Source of the DNA: Promethearchaeota archaeon
GTDB lineage: Archaea; Asgardarchaeota; Lokiarchaeia; Sigyniarchaeales; SOKP01
Direction of reading: 5' to 3'
Assembly (NCBI GenBank): GCA_016839705.1
Contig: JAEOTR010000043.1
Span: 1 to 43,242 of the forward strand
DNA: 43,242 nucleotides
A program made the position numbers and the translations under genes. A model generated the notes under the pieces. That model ran no database searches and was not told where the DNA came from. It saw nothing but the letters and a program-made list of their open reading frames with translations. Shown in pieces: positions 25,858 through 33,175 of this stretch (position 1 is the first letter of the stretch; the number at the start of each line of letters is the position of its first letter).

Positions 25858-27462
25858 TTAATGTCTGAATACTCTCTTCCCACAAAATATTAATGCACAA
25901 CCTAATTCATCAGCTCTTTTAATAATTGAATCATCTCTTATTGATCCACCGGGATTTATTATAGCTTTTGCCCCTGCTTCGACGGCTGCTTCTAAACCAT
26001 CAGCAAAGGGGAAGAAGGAGTCAGTTCCCATAAAGGAATTTCTTAATTCATTTTTATGTCCAAATTCAATTGCTTTTTGGATGGCTAACTTAACTACGTG
26101 CACTCTACTTTGTTGTCCCGCTCCAATTCCAATTGAATAAATTCCATCATCATAAATTTGGGAAAAACATGCTGAATTTGATTTAGCCCATTTTGAAACT
26201 TTATATGCAAAAATCAGTGCTTCTTTCTCGGTTTCATCTACTTTCCTTTCACTCACTACGTTCCATTCTTTGATGATAGATTTGCTATCATATTCTTGAA
26301 TTAGTACACCCCCTAATGTAGATCGTACTTCTAGATTCTTGTAGATTTCATCTCGTTTATCAAGAAAATCACCTATTTTTAATATTCTCATGTTTTGCTT
26401 TTGTTTTAAAATTTCAAGAGCTTCAGGTTCGAATGAAGGGGCTAATAAAACATCTACAAAGACTTTTTCTTTGTTTATGATAAAATCAGCAACCTCTGTA
26501 GTTAATTCTTTATTAACACCCCAGATTCCTCCAAATGCAGACATTGGATCGCAATTGAAAGCTATTTGGACTGATTTTAGCTGATCCTTCTTGTCAAGTG
26601 CTAAACCATTAGGAGATGTATGTTTCAGAATGGCAGTTACATGATGTTCTTGATTAAAATCTAATAACATTTGTACACAAGAGTCAATATCAAGATAATT
26701 GTTAAATGAAATTTCTTTTCCTCCTAATTGTTCAAAATTATGGAGCCCATATTTCGAGGAAATGTCTCTGTAAAATGCGGCAGCTTGTTCCCAATTCTCA
26801 CCATATCTACAATCTTGTACCTTTTCGTAAATTTTTATTATTTGGTTACCTAATTTTATATCGGGATTATAGTAAGTTTGTAAATAACTGGCGATTGCTG
26901 CATTATAGTCTGCCATAATAGCAAATACATCTTGAGCTAATGTGGCTCTAGTGTTATCGGAAATCTTTCCATCATTTTGTCTTAATTCGTTAATTATCTG
27001 AGGATAATACCTTGTATGAGGAACGACGATTACATCTGGAAAATTTTTGGCTGCAGCTCTAATCATTGTAGGACCACCAATATCAATCATCTCTAAAGCT
27101 TCTTCTAACCTTATTCCTGGTTTAGATATTGCTTCCTTGAATTGATAAAGATTACACACTACCATATCTATAGGGGGAATATGATATTTTTGCGCATCTG
27201 CAGCGTCCTTTTCCACATTCCTACGATAAAGAATACCTCCTTCAATTTTTGGATGTAATGTTTTAACTCTCCCCTCAAACATTTCAGGTGATTCTGTATA
27301 TTCAGATATTTTAATAAATTCTATTTCATTTTTCGCTAATAATCTCCCCGTACCCCCAGTTGAAAGAATTTCAACATTAAATTCATTTACTAACACTTTT
27401 ACAAAATCTAAAATTCCTTCCTTATCAAAAACACTAATGATAGCTCTTTTTATTTTCTTCAT
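25858..27462 (-). CDS. purH: PurH: AICAR formyltransferase/IMP cyclohydrolase
   Basis: 534-residue bifunctional enzyme for the last two steps of purine synthesis: AICAR plus 10-formyl-THF to FAICAR, then ring closure to IMP. The N-terminal cyclohydrolase half shows KRAIISVFDKEGILDFVK, LSTGGTGRLL, TESPEMFEGRVKTLHPKIEGG and DMVVCNLYQF, all classic. The C-terminal transformylase half shows ILKHTSPNGLA (family KH(A/T)xPxG with catalytic Lys-His), CDPMSAFGG and MGTDSFFPFADG, ending FCGKRVFRH. The ATG at 27462 gives MKKIKRAI; a TTG two codons upstream is less likely. Many archaea replace PurH with PurP/PurO, so the bacterial-type enzyme here is notable. Its upstream region has twin TTAC-N4-GTAA elements and the IMPDH-family gene is next. 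Confidence 0.96.
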   Translation of the reverse strand: MKKIKRAIISVFDKEGILDFVKVLVNEFNVEILSTGGTGRLLAKNEIEFIKISEYTESPEMFEGRVKTLHPKIEGGILYRRNVEKDAADAQKYHIPPIDMVVCNLYQFKEAISKPGIRLEEALEMIDIGGPTMIRAAAKNFPDVIVVPHTRYYPQIINELRQNDGKISDNTRATLAQDVFAIMADYNAAIASYLQTYYNPDIKLGNQIIKIYEKVQDCRYGENWEQAAAFYRDISSKYGLHNFEQLGGKEISFNNYLDIDSCVQMLLDFNQEHHVTAILKHTSPNGLALDKKDQLKSVQIAFNCDPMSAFGGIWGVNKELTTEVADFIINKEKVFVDVLLAPSFEPEALEILKQKQNMRILKIGDFLDKRDEIYKNLEVRSTLGGVLIQEYDSKSIIKEWNVVSERKVDETEKEALIFAYKVSKWAKSNSACFSQIYDDGIYSIGIGAGQQSRVHVVKLAIQKAIEFGHKNELRNSFMGTDSFFPFADGLEAAVEAGAKAIINPGGSIRDDSIIKRADELGCALIFCGKRVFRH

Positions 27463-27505
27463 AAACAATCATTTTACTTATTGGTTGTAAATAATAATAG
27501 TGATT

Positions 27506-27532
27506 TTACCAAAGTAAAGGTTACTATAGTAA
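27506..27532. promoter_or_regulatory. Twin TTAC-N4-GTAA palindromes upstream of purH
   Basis: TTAC-CAAA-GTAA (27506-27517) and TTAC-TATA-GTAA (27521-27532) share half-sites and lie 15 bases apart, centred 45-65 bases before the purH ATG. The second is a perfect 12-base palindrome. I see no further copy before the IMPDH-family gene or folD. This is a candidate operator for a purine or folate regulator, with no regulator identified. Confidence 0.4.
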
Positions 27533-27596
27533 AAAATTAATTAATTGATCCTTAATAAAAAAGCTAAATATCGAGCGAAAAGCAAAGAGATATGTT

Positions 27597-29075
27597 TCAA
27601 AATTTCCCAATTAAATCATGGGGAGCAGTTTCACGTTGACCTACAACAGATACTATACCGAGTGGTACTTTCTTCATATCAGCAATAGATTTAGCTCCTG
27701 CATAAATCATTCCATTTGCTAAACCTTCTTTTAAGGTTGATAATACCCCTAATACATCACCTACATAAGGTACGTAATTAGATACACCCTCTGTTAGCAT
27801 TTTTGAACCCTCTACATATCTATCTGAAATATAACCAGAAGTTCTTGCTTCCTTTGATCCCATACCTCTATAGACTTTTACTTTTCTCCCCGCAATTGTG
27901 TCTATAAAACCTGGAGATTCCTCTGTTCCTGCAAAGAGATGACCTGACATCATTAAATCTGCCCCAGCAGCAAAGGCTTTAGGTAAATCACCTGGATTCT
28001 TAAACCCACCATCTGCAATAAGAGTAAGTTTGGGATTATAATCTTTTATGGCATCTGCCACATGAGCTGTAGCAAATAACGTAGGGGCACCAACTCCTGT
28101 TTGTAAGGAAGTTGTGCATATAGAGCCAGAACCCATTCCTACTTTTAATCCAATAAATCGCTCTTCAACAAAATCTGCTTTGGTGATTAGATACTCCGCT
28201 GCTTGGTATGTACCGATATTTCCTAAAACGAAATCTGATTCTAAAAACTTCATCAATTTTATGGTACCTGTGATATCGTCTATCTTGTAAAAATCTGCAA
28301 CATCAATAAAAAAAATGTCTACATAATCATCTATTTCTTTTAATAATGCTTGGGACTGGGACGAATCTGGAAATCTAGGAGATAAGGCAAGACCACATAA
28401 TAAATGCCCCTGATCATCTTTAGACGCGAAAGGGAACTCTGGAGCTAAATCCTTTTTTGTTATTAAACCTTTTAGCATACCTTTTTCATCAATTATTGGG
28501 AGTTTTTCTTTACGCGATTCATAAAGAATTTTTAAGGCGTCTTCTCGTGTCCCACCTGGTTTAATAGAAATAACGTCTTTAGTCATATAATCTTTTACTA
28601 TTCCATTTTTTATATCATGTTCAAAAAAGGGAATGTCTCTTTTAGTGAAAATTCCACAAACTCTGTTTTCCTCATTAGTAACGAGGATACCGCTTATATT
28701 GTAATTCTCCATCATAAATTTGGCTTTTGAGATTTGAGCATTTGGTCCAATGGTGGCTACGTGCTCGCCATCAATTACGAAAGATCTAGCTCTCTTAACA
28801 ATTCTAACCATTTCTAATTGCCTTTCAAAAGAACAATTTCGATGTAAAACACCAAGACCTCCATGCAGAGCCATATTAATTGCCATATTTTCCTCTGTAA
28901 CAGTGTCCATTGCGGATGACAGTATAGGAAGTTTAAAATGATATTTCCCTAAGGTCGAAGATAAATCAACATCGATAGGAGAAAAATTTGTAAAACCAGG
29001 GAGTATCAGAACGTCATCAAAAGTTGCGATGAGATCATCCGAGTGGATTTTTTTTCTGTAATAATCTGACATCAA
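27597..29075 (-). CDS. guaB: IMP dehydrogenase/GMP reductase-family protein with CBS pair
   Basis: 492-residue TIM-barrel enzyme with a CBS pair inserted at about 107-215 (KDYMTKDVISIKPGGT, KLPIIDEKGMLKGLITKKDL). IMPDH oxidises IMP to XMP with NAD, the first committed step to GMP. The barrel starts TFDDVLILPG, and LPILSSAMDTVTE and GGLGVLHRN are standard. The catalytic loop GMGSGSICTTSLQTGVG gives Cys320, and the flap has SDRY (417-420), the Arg-Tyr pair of IMPDH. Two points are divergent: the usual DTAHGH after the third strand reads DVADFYKID, and the motif after Cys320 ends TGVGAPT, close to GMP reductase. The CBS pair and RY flap favour IMPDH. It follows purH's neighbourhood on the same strand. 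The ATG at 29075 is used. Confidence 0.85.
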   Translation of the reverse strand: MMSDYYRKKIHSDDLIATFDDVLILPGFTNFSPIDVDLSSTLGKYHFKLPILSSAMDTVTEENMAINMALHGGLGVLHRNCSFERQLEMVRIVKRARSFVIDGEHVATIGPNAQISKAKFMMENYNISGILVTNEENRVCGIFTKRDIPFFEHDIKNGIVKDYMTKDVISIKPGGTREDALKILYESRKEKLPIIDEKGMLKGLITKKDLAPEFPFASKDDQGHLLCGLALSPRFPDSSQSQALLKEIDDYVDIFFIDVADFYKIDDITGTIKLMKFLESDFVLGNIGTYQAAEYLITKADFVEERFIGLKVGMGSGSICTTSLQTGVGAPTLFATAHVADAIKDYNPKLTLIADGGFKNPGDLPKAFAAGADLMMSGHLFAGTEESPGFIDTIAGRKVKVYRGMGSKEARTSGYISDRYVEGSKMLTEGVSNYVPYVGDVLGVLSTLKEGLANGMIYAGAKSIADMKKVPLGIVSVVGQRETAPHDLIGKF

Positions 29076-29145
29076 TATTCACCAATTTAAAGATATTTTA
29101 TTATTTGTTTCTGAATTAAAATAGTAAAAAGCTTTGAATTTTAAT

Positions 29146-29281
29146 AATAAAGATGATTTAGTTTATAAAACTTTGTGTATGATATAACGCTTTAATCTTG
29201 TTGTTAAAGAAGATTTAGTAAAATAATAGGAAAAAAAAAATTTAAAAATTAAAATGCTAGCTCTCGTTTTTGAAAGAAAAT
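29146..29281. repeat. Left copy (R1) of a ~135-bp repeat
   Basis: This stretch aligns by eye with 30836-30970 in the same orientation. It starts at AATAAAGATGATTTAGTTTATAAA, here split as AATAAAGATG and ATTTAGTTTATAAA, against the matching bases at 30836. It continues through AAGAAGATTT and ATAATA to a 22-base block (29254-29275) identical to 30944-30965. Overall identity looks like about three quarters. The copies enclose the LRR-RHH gene and its promoter. A weaker relative starts at 31186. The right-hand part of each copy is the 3' end of an ABC-2 permease gene read on the minus strand. Confidence 0.6.
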
Positions 29282-29290
29282 TATATCTAA
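29249..29290 (-). pseudogene. 3' remnant of an ABC-2 permease gene
   Basis: On the minus strand 13 codons and a TAA encode LDIIFFQKRELAF. This matches the last residues of the longer fragment at 30939 (ALYIFQKRELAY) and, more distantly, the intact permease (SIVIFNKRDIPV). Nothing permease-like precedes it: the LRR-RHH gene ends 21 bases away. It is thus the tail of a permease gene whose body has been replaced or deleted. Confidence 0.6.
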
Positions 29291-29311
29291 TTAATAATTC
29301 AATTCAGCCAA

Positions 29312-30664
29312 TTAATCTGTTTTTTCTTTACTTTCTATTCTATCTAATGCCTTTTGAATCTTATTCAATTTCTCTAATATTAATCCATCTTCTTGATTTT
29401 CTCGAGGTTTTTCTAAATCTTGATCTTGAACATCTATTAGCCGTATTTTATCCCTTATTGCCGTACGAATAAACTCAGATTGTGTTTGATGAAATATACG
29501 AGCATGCTTTTTTATATCTTCTAATTCAGCAACACTCACTACAAATTTGACTTGCTTGTCTTTTAATGCTTTTTCTACTATATATAATTCTTCTCTTCTT
29601 CTTTTTTTTTCAATTTTTCTTTCTCTTAGTTCTTCCTCATTAAGCTTTTCGAGGTAAGTTCCATTAGTATGAGCGGGAATAACATTTTTCTTATATTCAT
29701 TCATGATATCCCTTCTAATATTAGATTCCTGTTTGCGTATTCTGCATGATCCCGCTGATAAATGGAGTGACTTGAGTTCTAATACCGACTTCGGGATATT
29801 CTTTAATAAATTATCATCTACTTCACACATCCTTAGAGATTTTAAGTTCCCTATTGTTTCTGGAATTTTCTCTATTTTATTTGATGCTAATAAAAGAACT
29901 TCAAGTGATGTCAGTTTTTCAATCGACTCTGGTAGAATGCTTATTAGATTATTATTCAAATAAAGAACTTGAAGAGATTTTAAATTCCCTATTGACTCTG
30001 GAAGCGTTTCTAATCTATTATTGTTTAACCAAAAGGATCTAAGCGAAGAAAGGTTCCCTATTGACTCTGGGAGATTTTTTAATAAATTATCATTGAAATT
30101 TATGGATTTGAGTGATTTAATATCTCCTATTGATTCTGGTAGAAATTTTAACTGATTTTGTTGTATTTCTAGGCTCTCAAGAGACGTAAGGTTGCCTATT
30201 GATTCTGGAAGCGTAATTAACTGATTAAGATCGGGGAAAGTATCATGTATATTATTTATTGCAAGGCTTGTAAGAGATTTTAAATTCCCTATTGATTCTG
30301 GAAGTTTCCTTAATCTATTTGACCGAAGATTAAGATATATGAGTGATTCCAAATTTCCTATTGATTCTGGTAATGTTGTCAATTGGTTCCCTAGTATAAA
30401 GAGTTTTGTGAGTGATGTGAGGTTTCCAATCGAATCAGGGAGTTCCGCTAATTTGCTATACCATGCTTTATCATGTAAATTTGGGTAACCCAGGTTTAGC
30501 TCTATTACATGTTCGTTCTCTATTGTCACCCCAAAAGGTGAAAAGGGAGGTGAATTCTTCGTCCCCATTTGAGGAATAGATTTACCAATTAACTCTTCTA
30601 AATCTTTTAGTGTTTTGGCTTCCTCAGTTTTTAGCTTAATCTTATCATTTATTCTTTCACTCAT
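29312..30664 (-). CDS. Leucine-rich-repeat protein with C-terminal ribbon-helix-helix domain
   Basis: 450 residues. Residues about 72-300 form roughly ten 23-residue leucine-rich repeats of the plant-like/Ras-suppressor type, with consensus LPESIGNLxSLxxLxLxxNxL; one repeat near 135-150 is longer. Then a basic linker (RERKIEKKRRREEL, 347-360) leads to a ribbon-helix-helix segment at 371-410: strand QVKFVVSV, then AELEDIKKHARI and TQSEFIRTAIRDKIRL, the CopG/Arc pattern of a strand plus two helices ending in the SEFIRxAI helix. A short coiled coil ends it. LRR-to-RHH fusions are not something I can name. The promoter carries tandem repeats suited to an RHH dimer, so it may regulate itself, with the LRR sensing a protein partner (inference). 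The ATG at 30664 has GGTGG upstream. Confidence 0.8.
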   Translation of the reverse strand: MSERINDKIKLKTEEAKTLKDLEELIGKSIPQMGTKNSPPFSPFGVTIENEHVIELNLGYPNLHDKAWYSKLAELPDSIGNLTSLTKLFILGNQLTTLPESIGNLESLIYLNLRSNRLRKLPESIGNLKSLTSLAINNIHDTFPDLNQLITLPESIGNLTSLESLEIQQNQLKFLPESIGDIKSLKSINFNDNLLKNLPESIGNLSSLRSFWLNNNRLETLPESIGNLKSLQVLYLNNNLISILPESIEKLTSLEVLLLASNKIEKIPETIGNLKSLRMCEVDDNLLKNIPKSVLELKSLHLSAGSCRIRKQESNIRRDIMNEYKKNVIPAHTNGTYLEKLNEEELRERKIEKKRRREELYIVEKALKDKQVKFVVSVAELEDIKKHARIFHQTQSEFIRTAIRDKIRLIDVQDQDLEKPRENQEDGLILEKLNKIQKALDRIESKEKTD

Positions 30665-30733
30665 TTTTTAATATCCACCTTACTTATTTTTTTAACAATT
30701 TTACTTTATTAATGGGATTGAATCATAAAAAGA

Positions 30734-30757
30734 TAGTACAAGTTTGGTACAAGTTTT
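30734..30757. promoter_or_regulatory. Operator-like repeat, copy 1, upstream of the LRR-RHH gene
   Basis: 24 bases made of two GTACAAGTTT direct repeats 11 bases apart (GTACAAGTTTG then GTACAAGTTTT, plus TA before). It lies about 70-95 bases upstream of the LRR-RHH ATG, near where transcription would start if the TATA box at 30782-30793 is used. Ribbon-helix-helix dimers commonly bind tandem direct or inverted repeats of this size. Confidence 0.55.
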
Positions 30758-30781
30758 CTGTAAAAATAATGGTAATTTCCC

Positions 30782-30793
30782 TTTATAAATCTA
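30782..30793 (-). promoter_or_regulatory. TATA box of the LRR-RHH gene
   Basis: On the minus strand AGATTTATAAAG matches an archaeal TATA box. It lies between the two operator-like repeats and about 118 bases before the ATG at 30664. The expected start, about 25 bases on, falls in copy 1 of the repeat. Confidence 0.45.
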
Positions 30794-30815
30794 GTACAAA
30801 TTTGGTACAAGTTTT
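30792..30815. promoter_or_regulatory. Operator-like repeat, copy 2, upstream of the LRR-RHH gene
   Basis: 24 bases differing from copy 1 at a single position (GTACAAATTTG in place of GTACAAGTTTG), 58 bases away. Together the two copies give four GTACAA half-sites flanking the TATA box, copy 2 touching its upstream edge. Arrangement and near-identity in otherwise drifting AT-rich sequence suggest selection. Confidence 0.55.
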
Positions 30816-30835
30816 ATTGACAAAGATGTCTAAAC

Positions 30836-30970
30836 GATAAAGATAATTTAATTTATAAAGCTTTTGCATGGTAGAATCCCATAATTTTGGTGTTTATAGA
30901 AGATTTTGAAAAATAATAAAAAAAAATTTCTTTTAGATTTAATATGCTAGCTCTCGTTTTTGAAAAATAT
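30836..30970. repeat. Right copy (R2) of the ~135-bp repeat
   Basis: Counterpart of 29146-29281. It starts GATAAAGATAATTTAATTTA and ends in the shared 22-base block at 30944-30965, which encodes the QKRELA tail of a permease on the minus strand. It follows directly on the operator region of the LRR-RHH gene, so the gene and its control sequences sit between the two copies. Confidence 0.6.
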
Positions 30971-31208
30971 AAAGAGCTCCCACTAATGCTATTATTCCAA
31001 CAGCAATTACAATTAATAGCTCATTTATCGGCATTGCCCCGGAACTAACTATCGTTCCAGCATTCAGATAGTTAAAAAGTGAGAAAAGTTTTAATGGTTC
31101 AGCATTACTGACCATTCCCCCAACTCTTACTAAAACATACTGTCCAAAAATCACTATCCCTGCTGCAGGTAACGCTTTCTTAGACAAAGCTTTGTGTAAG
31201 AGGAAATC
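30939..31208 (-). pseudogene. C-terminal fragment of an ABC-2 permease
   Basis: An open minus-strand stretch of about 90 codons with no credible start, bounded upstream by TAG at 31211-31209. From 31187 down it reads LSKKALPAAGIVIFGQYVLV, then a loop with FSLFNYLNAGTIVSSG, then a final helix ending GALYIFQKRELAY. It matches the last third of the intact permease next door (TKKSLVLSFGVVIFF, then ISIFYYSDVSNLLVNS, then SIVIFNKRDIPV). The N-terminal two-thirds are missing. The break lies at an AAAGCTTT palindrome (31186-31193); the same motif, exact or with one change, recurs at 30857-30864 and 29167-29174. Confidence 0.7.
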
Positions 31209-31260
31209 CTATTATTTTGAAATTTAAGAAGAATAAAAAAAAATGTGAATAAAATTTTAT

Positions 31261-32076
31261 CTAAACGGGGATATCCCTTTTATTAAAAATAACTATTGAA
31301 CCTATAGCTACAATGACTGTATAACTAGAAAGGAATACAATTTTTAAAGGTATCGCATCCCAATTACTATTTACAAGGAGATTTGAGACATCAGAGTAAT
31401 AGAAAATGCTTATATACCTAATTCCTTCCATATTCTCCCCAAAACTCTGCCAGAATTGACCAACCGCATAAAAAAAGATAACTACACCGAAACTTAAAAC
31501 AAGAGATTTCTTAGTATTCATGAATGTAGAGAAGAAAAATCCTGTGGTAACAATGCATAAATTCAATAGGATCATTACAAGAAAAGCTGTTAAAAATTCT
31601 GCCCATGGAACTTCATTAGGAGCAACATTTGGCATTATAAAAATACCCAGGATTACTGCCAACATTACTCCACCCAAGACTATAAATGCGCCTATTATTT
31701 GATATAAATATTTCCCAAGCGAAAATTCCCATCGTTTAATAGGTTTAGACAGCATTAGATCGATAGTTTTATTGTCAATCTCTCTTGGAATATCTTGGGA
31801 AGCTTTTAATACAAAATAAATTCCAAAAAAGAATAATGACATTGAAAATAGATAGATGTTCATTAAACCTCCAATTGTACTTAATGAGTAAAATTCACCA
31901 ATCATCTGTCTTATTGCTTCTGGATAAGACTCTAGCAAAGCTTCGAAGTCAGCAAAAAATATTGGATCAAAAATTGAAACAAACCATATGTAAAATAGTC
32001 CTAGTAATGCTGTATATAAAATGAGACCTTTCTTACTTGACAAAAGTTCTTTCTGCATAATTCTAATCGCTTTCAT
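31261..32076 (-). CDS. ABC-2 type transporter permease
   Basis: 271-residue membrane subunit of an ABC exporter, with six helices (first at about 17-35, WFVSI region, last ending AIGSIVIFNKRDIPV). The segment QDIPREIDNKTIDLMLSKPIKRWEFSLGKYL at about 92-122 is the cytoplasmic coupling block typical of this family (EIxxGTIxLLLSxPxsRxxixxGK). It overlaps the ATPase gene upstream by four bases, with ATG inside the ATPase stop, so translation is coupled. The substrate is unknown; relatives export antibiotics, lipids or sodium. The intact copy here stands beside three broken relatives. Confidence 0.85.
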   Translation of the reverse strand: MKAIRIMQKELLSSKKGLILYTALLGLFYIWFVSIFDPIFFADFEALLESYPEAIRQMIGEFYSLSTIGGLMNIYLFSMSLFFFGIYFVLKASQDIPREIDNKTIDLMLSKPIKRWEFSLGKYLYQIIGAFIVLGGVMLAVILGIFIMPNVAPNEVPWAEFLTAFLVMILLNLCIVTTGFFFSTFMNTKKSLVLSFGVVIFFYAVGQFWQSFGENMEGIRYISIFYYSDVSNLLVNSNWDAIPLKIVFLSSYTVIVAIGSIVIFNKRDIPV

Positions 32077-33029
32077 GCAGCTTCACCTCCTTCTGTAGTA
32101 TTATCTTTATAATATTGCATAAAAATATTCTCTAAAGTGGAATGTGTGATTGAAATATCTCTTATCGGAACCCCATCCCAGTTTTTTTCACTAATTGCAC
32201 GCAAAACTTTCCGAGTCTGTTCTGGGGGAACTAAAAATTGGAGCTCAACATGGTAAGATTGTTTCATAATAGTTTCTGGAACTTCAGATGCTAAAAAGTT
32301 TGTAAATGCTTCTAAACCTTTTGGTGTTTCAAAAATTAATTCAATATTTTTCAAGTTCTTGGCTTTAAGCTCCCTGATATTTGATATCTCTGCAATTTTT
32401 CCTTTTTTAATGATTGCCACTCTATTACAAAATTTCTCTATTTCTGGAAGAACATGAGAACATACAAAAACTGTACAGTTTGATTCTTTCTGACGCTCAG
32501 AAACAATTCGATAAAATTCGCTTTGATTTAATGGATCAAGTCCAGAAGTTGGCTCATCCATGATTAATAAATCGAACTTGCCCATTAATGCTACTAGAAC
32601 CCCAGTTTTCTGTTTATTACCTTTACTTAGAACGCCCATCTTTCGCTGCATTTCGATTTTAAGTCTGTCAGCTACTTCATCTACAAATCTCCAATCAATC
32701 TCGATTTTATAAAGCTTCGCAAAATATTTAATTAATTGCGTAGCACTCATCTCCTTGTATATTCCAAGCTCACCTGGTAAATATCCAATTCGATTTCGTA
32801 TTTCTACATCCTTAATAGGATTAATCTTCTGACCAAGAATTGTTATATCACCTGCATCAACATTTAAAAATCCAAGTAAACACCTAATTGTTGTCGTTTT
32901 TCCCGCCCCATTTGGTCCAAGAAACCCAAATCGAGAACCTTCTGGAACTTCAAAAGAAATACCATCAACAGCTTTTACTTTTCCCTTGTTATAATATTTT
33001 TTTAAATTTTTCACTTCGATAGCGTTCAT
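32073..33029 (-). CDS. ABC transporter ATP-binding protein
   Basis: 318-residue ATPase from the ATG at 33029 (MNAIEVKNLKKYY); a TTG three codons upstream is less likely. Walker A is GPNGAGKTTTI, signature LSKGNKQK in place of LSGGQ (common in ABC-2 drug exporters), Walker B LLIMDEPTSGLDPL, and the H-loop VCSHVLPE. After about residue 215 a C-terminal domain follows (GKIAEISNIRELKAKNLKNIE, then MKQSYHVELQFLVPPEQTRKVLRAI), as in the NatA/CcmA-like exporters. It forms a two-gene operon with the permease and is divergent from two GbsR/MarR-like regulators, the probable controllers. Confidence 0.95.
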   Translation of the reverse strand: MNAIEVKNLKKYYNKGKVKAVDGISFEVPEGSRFGFLGPNGAGKTTTIRCLLGFLNVDAGDITILGQKINPIKDVEIRNRIGYLPGELGIYKEMSATQLIKYFAKLYKIEIDWRFVDEVADRLKIEMQRKMGVLSKGNKQKTGVLVALMGKFDLLIMDEPTSGLDPLNQSEFYRIVSERQKESNCTVFVCSHVLPEIEKFCNRVAIIKKGKIAEISNIRELKAKNLKNIELIFETPKGLEAFTNFLASEVPETIMKQSYHVELQFLVPPEQTRKVLRAISEKNWDGVPIRDISITHSTLENIFMQYYKDNTTEGGEAA

Positions 33030-33057
33030 AATTATCAACCTTTAGAGTTTTTTATTC

Positions 33058-33065
33058 TTCATGAA
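33058..33065. promoter_or_regulatory. Palindrome 1 (TTCATGAA) at the ABC exporter promoter
   Basis: TTCATGAA at the centre of a longer near-palindrome TTATTCTTCATGAATAATAA (33052-33071). It lies about 20 bases downstream of a minus-strand TATA-like TTTAATATAT (about 33080-33090), so it would cover the start of the ABC operon transcript. Confidence 0.55.
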
Positions 33066-33098
33066 TAATAAAAAACCTAATATATTAAAATAAACCTG

Positions 33099-33110
33099 TA
33101 TATATAAATG
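33099..33110 (+). promoter_or_regulatory. TATA box of the regulator genes
   Basis: TATATATAAATG lies about 66 bases before the ATG at 33176. The expected start is near 33130, next to palindrome 2. Confidence 0.5.
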
Positions 33111-33120
33111 TTCTTCATTT

Positions 33121-33128
33121 TTCATGAA
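33121..33128. promoter_or_regulatory. Palindrome 2 (TTCATGAA) at the regulator promoter
   Basis: A second TTCATGAA, extended as TTTTTCATGAAAGAT, exactly 63 bases (six helical turns) from the first. It sits about 11 bases downstream of the plus-strand TATA box. The symmetric placement suggests one regulator shutting off both the exporter and its own genes. Confidence 0.55.
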
Positions 33129-33175
33129 AGATAAAAAATTATAAATAATTGTTTGTACATTAATAATATTAAAGA

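Noticed and set aside
29254..29472. Plus-strand 72-residue frame starting MLALVFERK
   Set aside because: It starts in the permease-tail repeat and runs antisense to the LRR-RHH C-terminus.
29703..30042. Plus-strand frames over the LRR region
   Set aside because: They are shadows of the repeat codons; their apparent periodicity comes from the LRR.
29312..30664. Type III effector or internalin identity for the LRR protein
   Set aside because: No signal or secretion motif and no cap domain; the C-terminus looks like RHH instead.
29146..30970. Insertion sequence or transposon explanation for the repeat pair
   Set aside because: No transposase, no terminal inverted repeats and no short target duplication were seen; the copies are direct, long and diverged.
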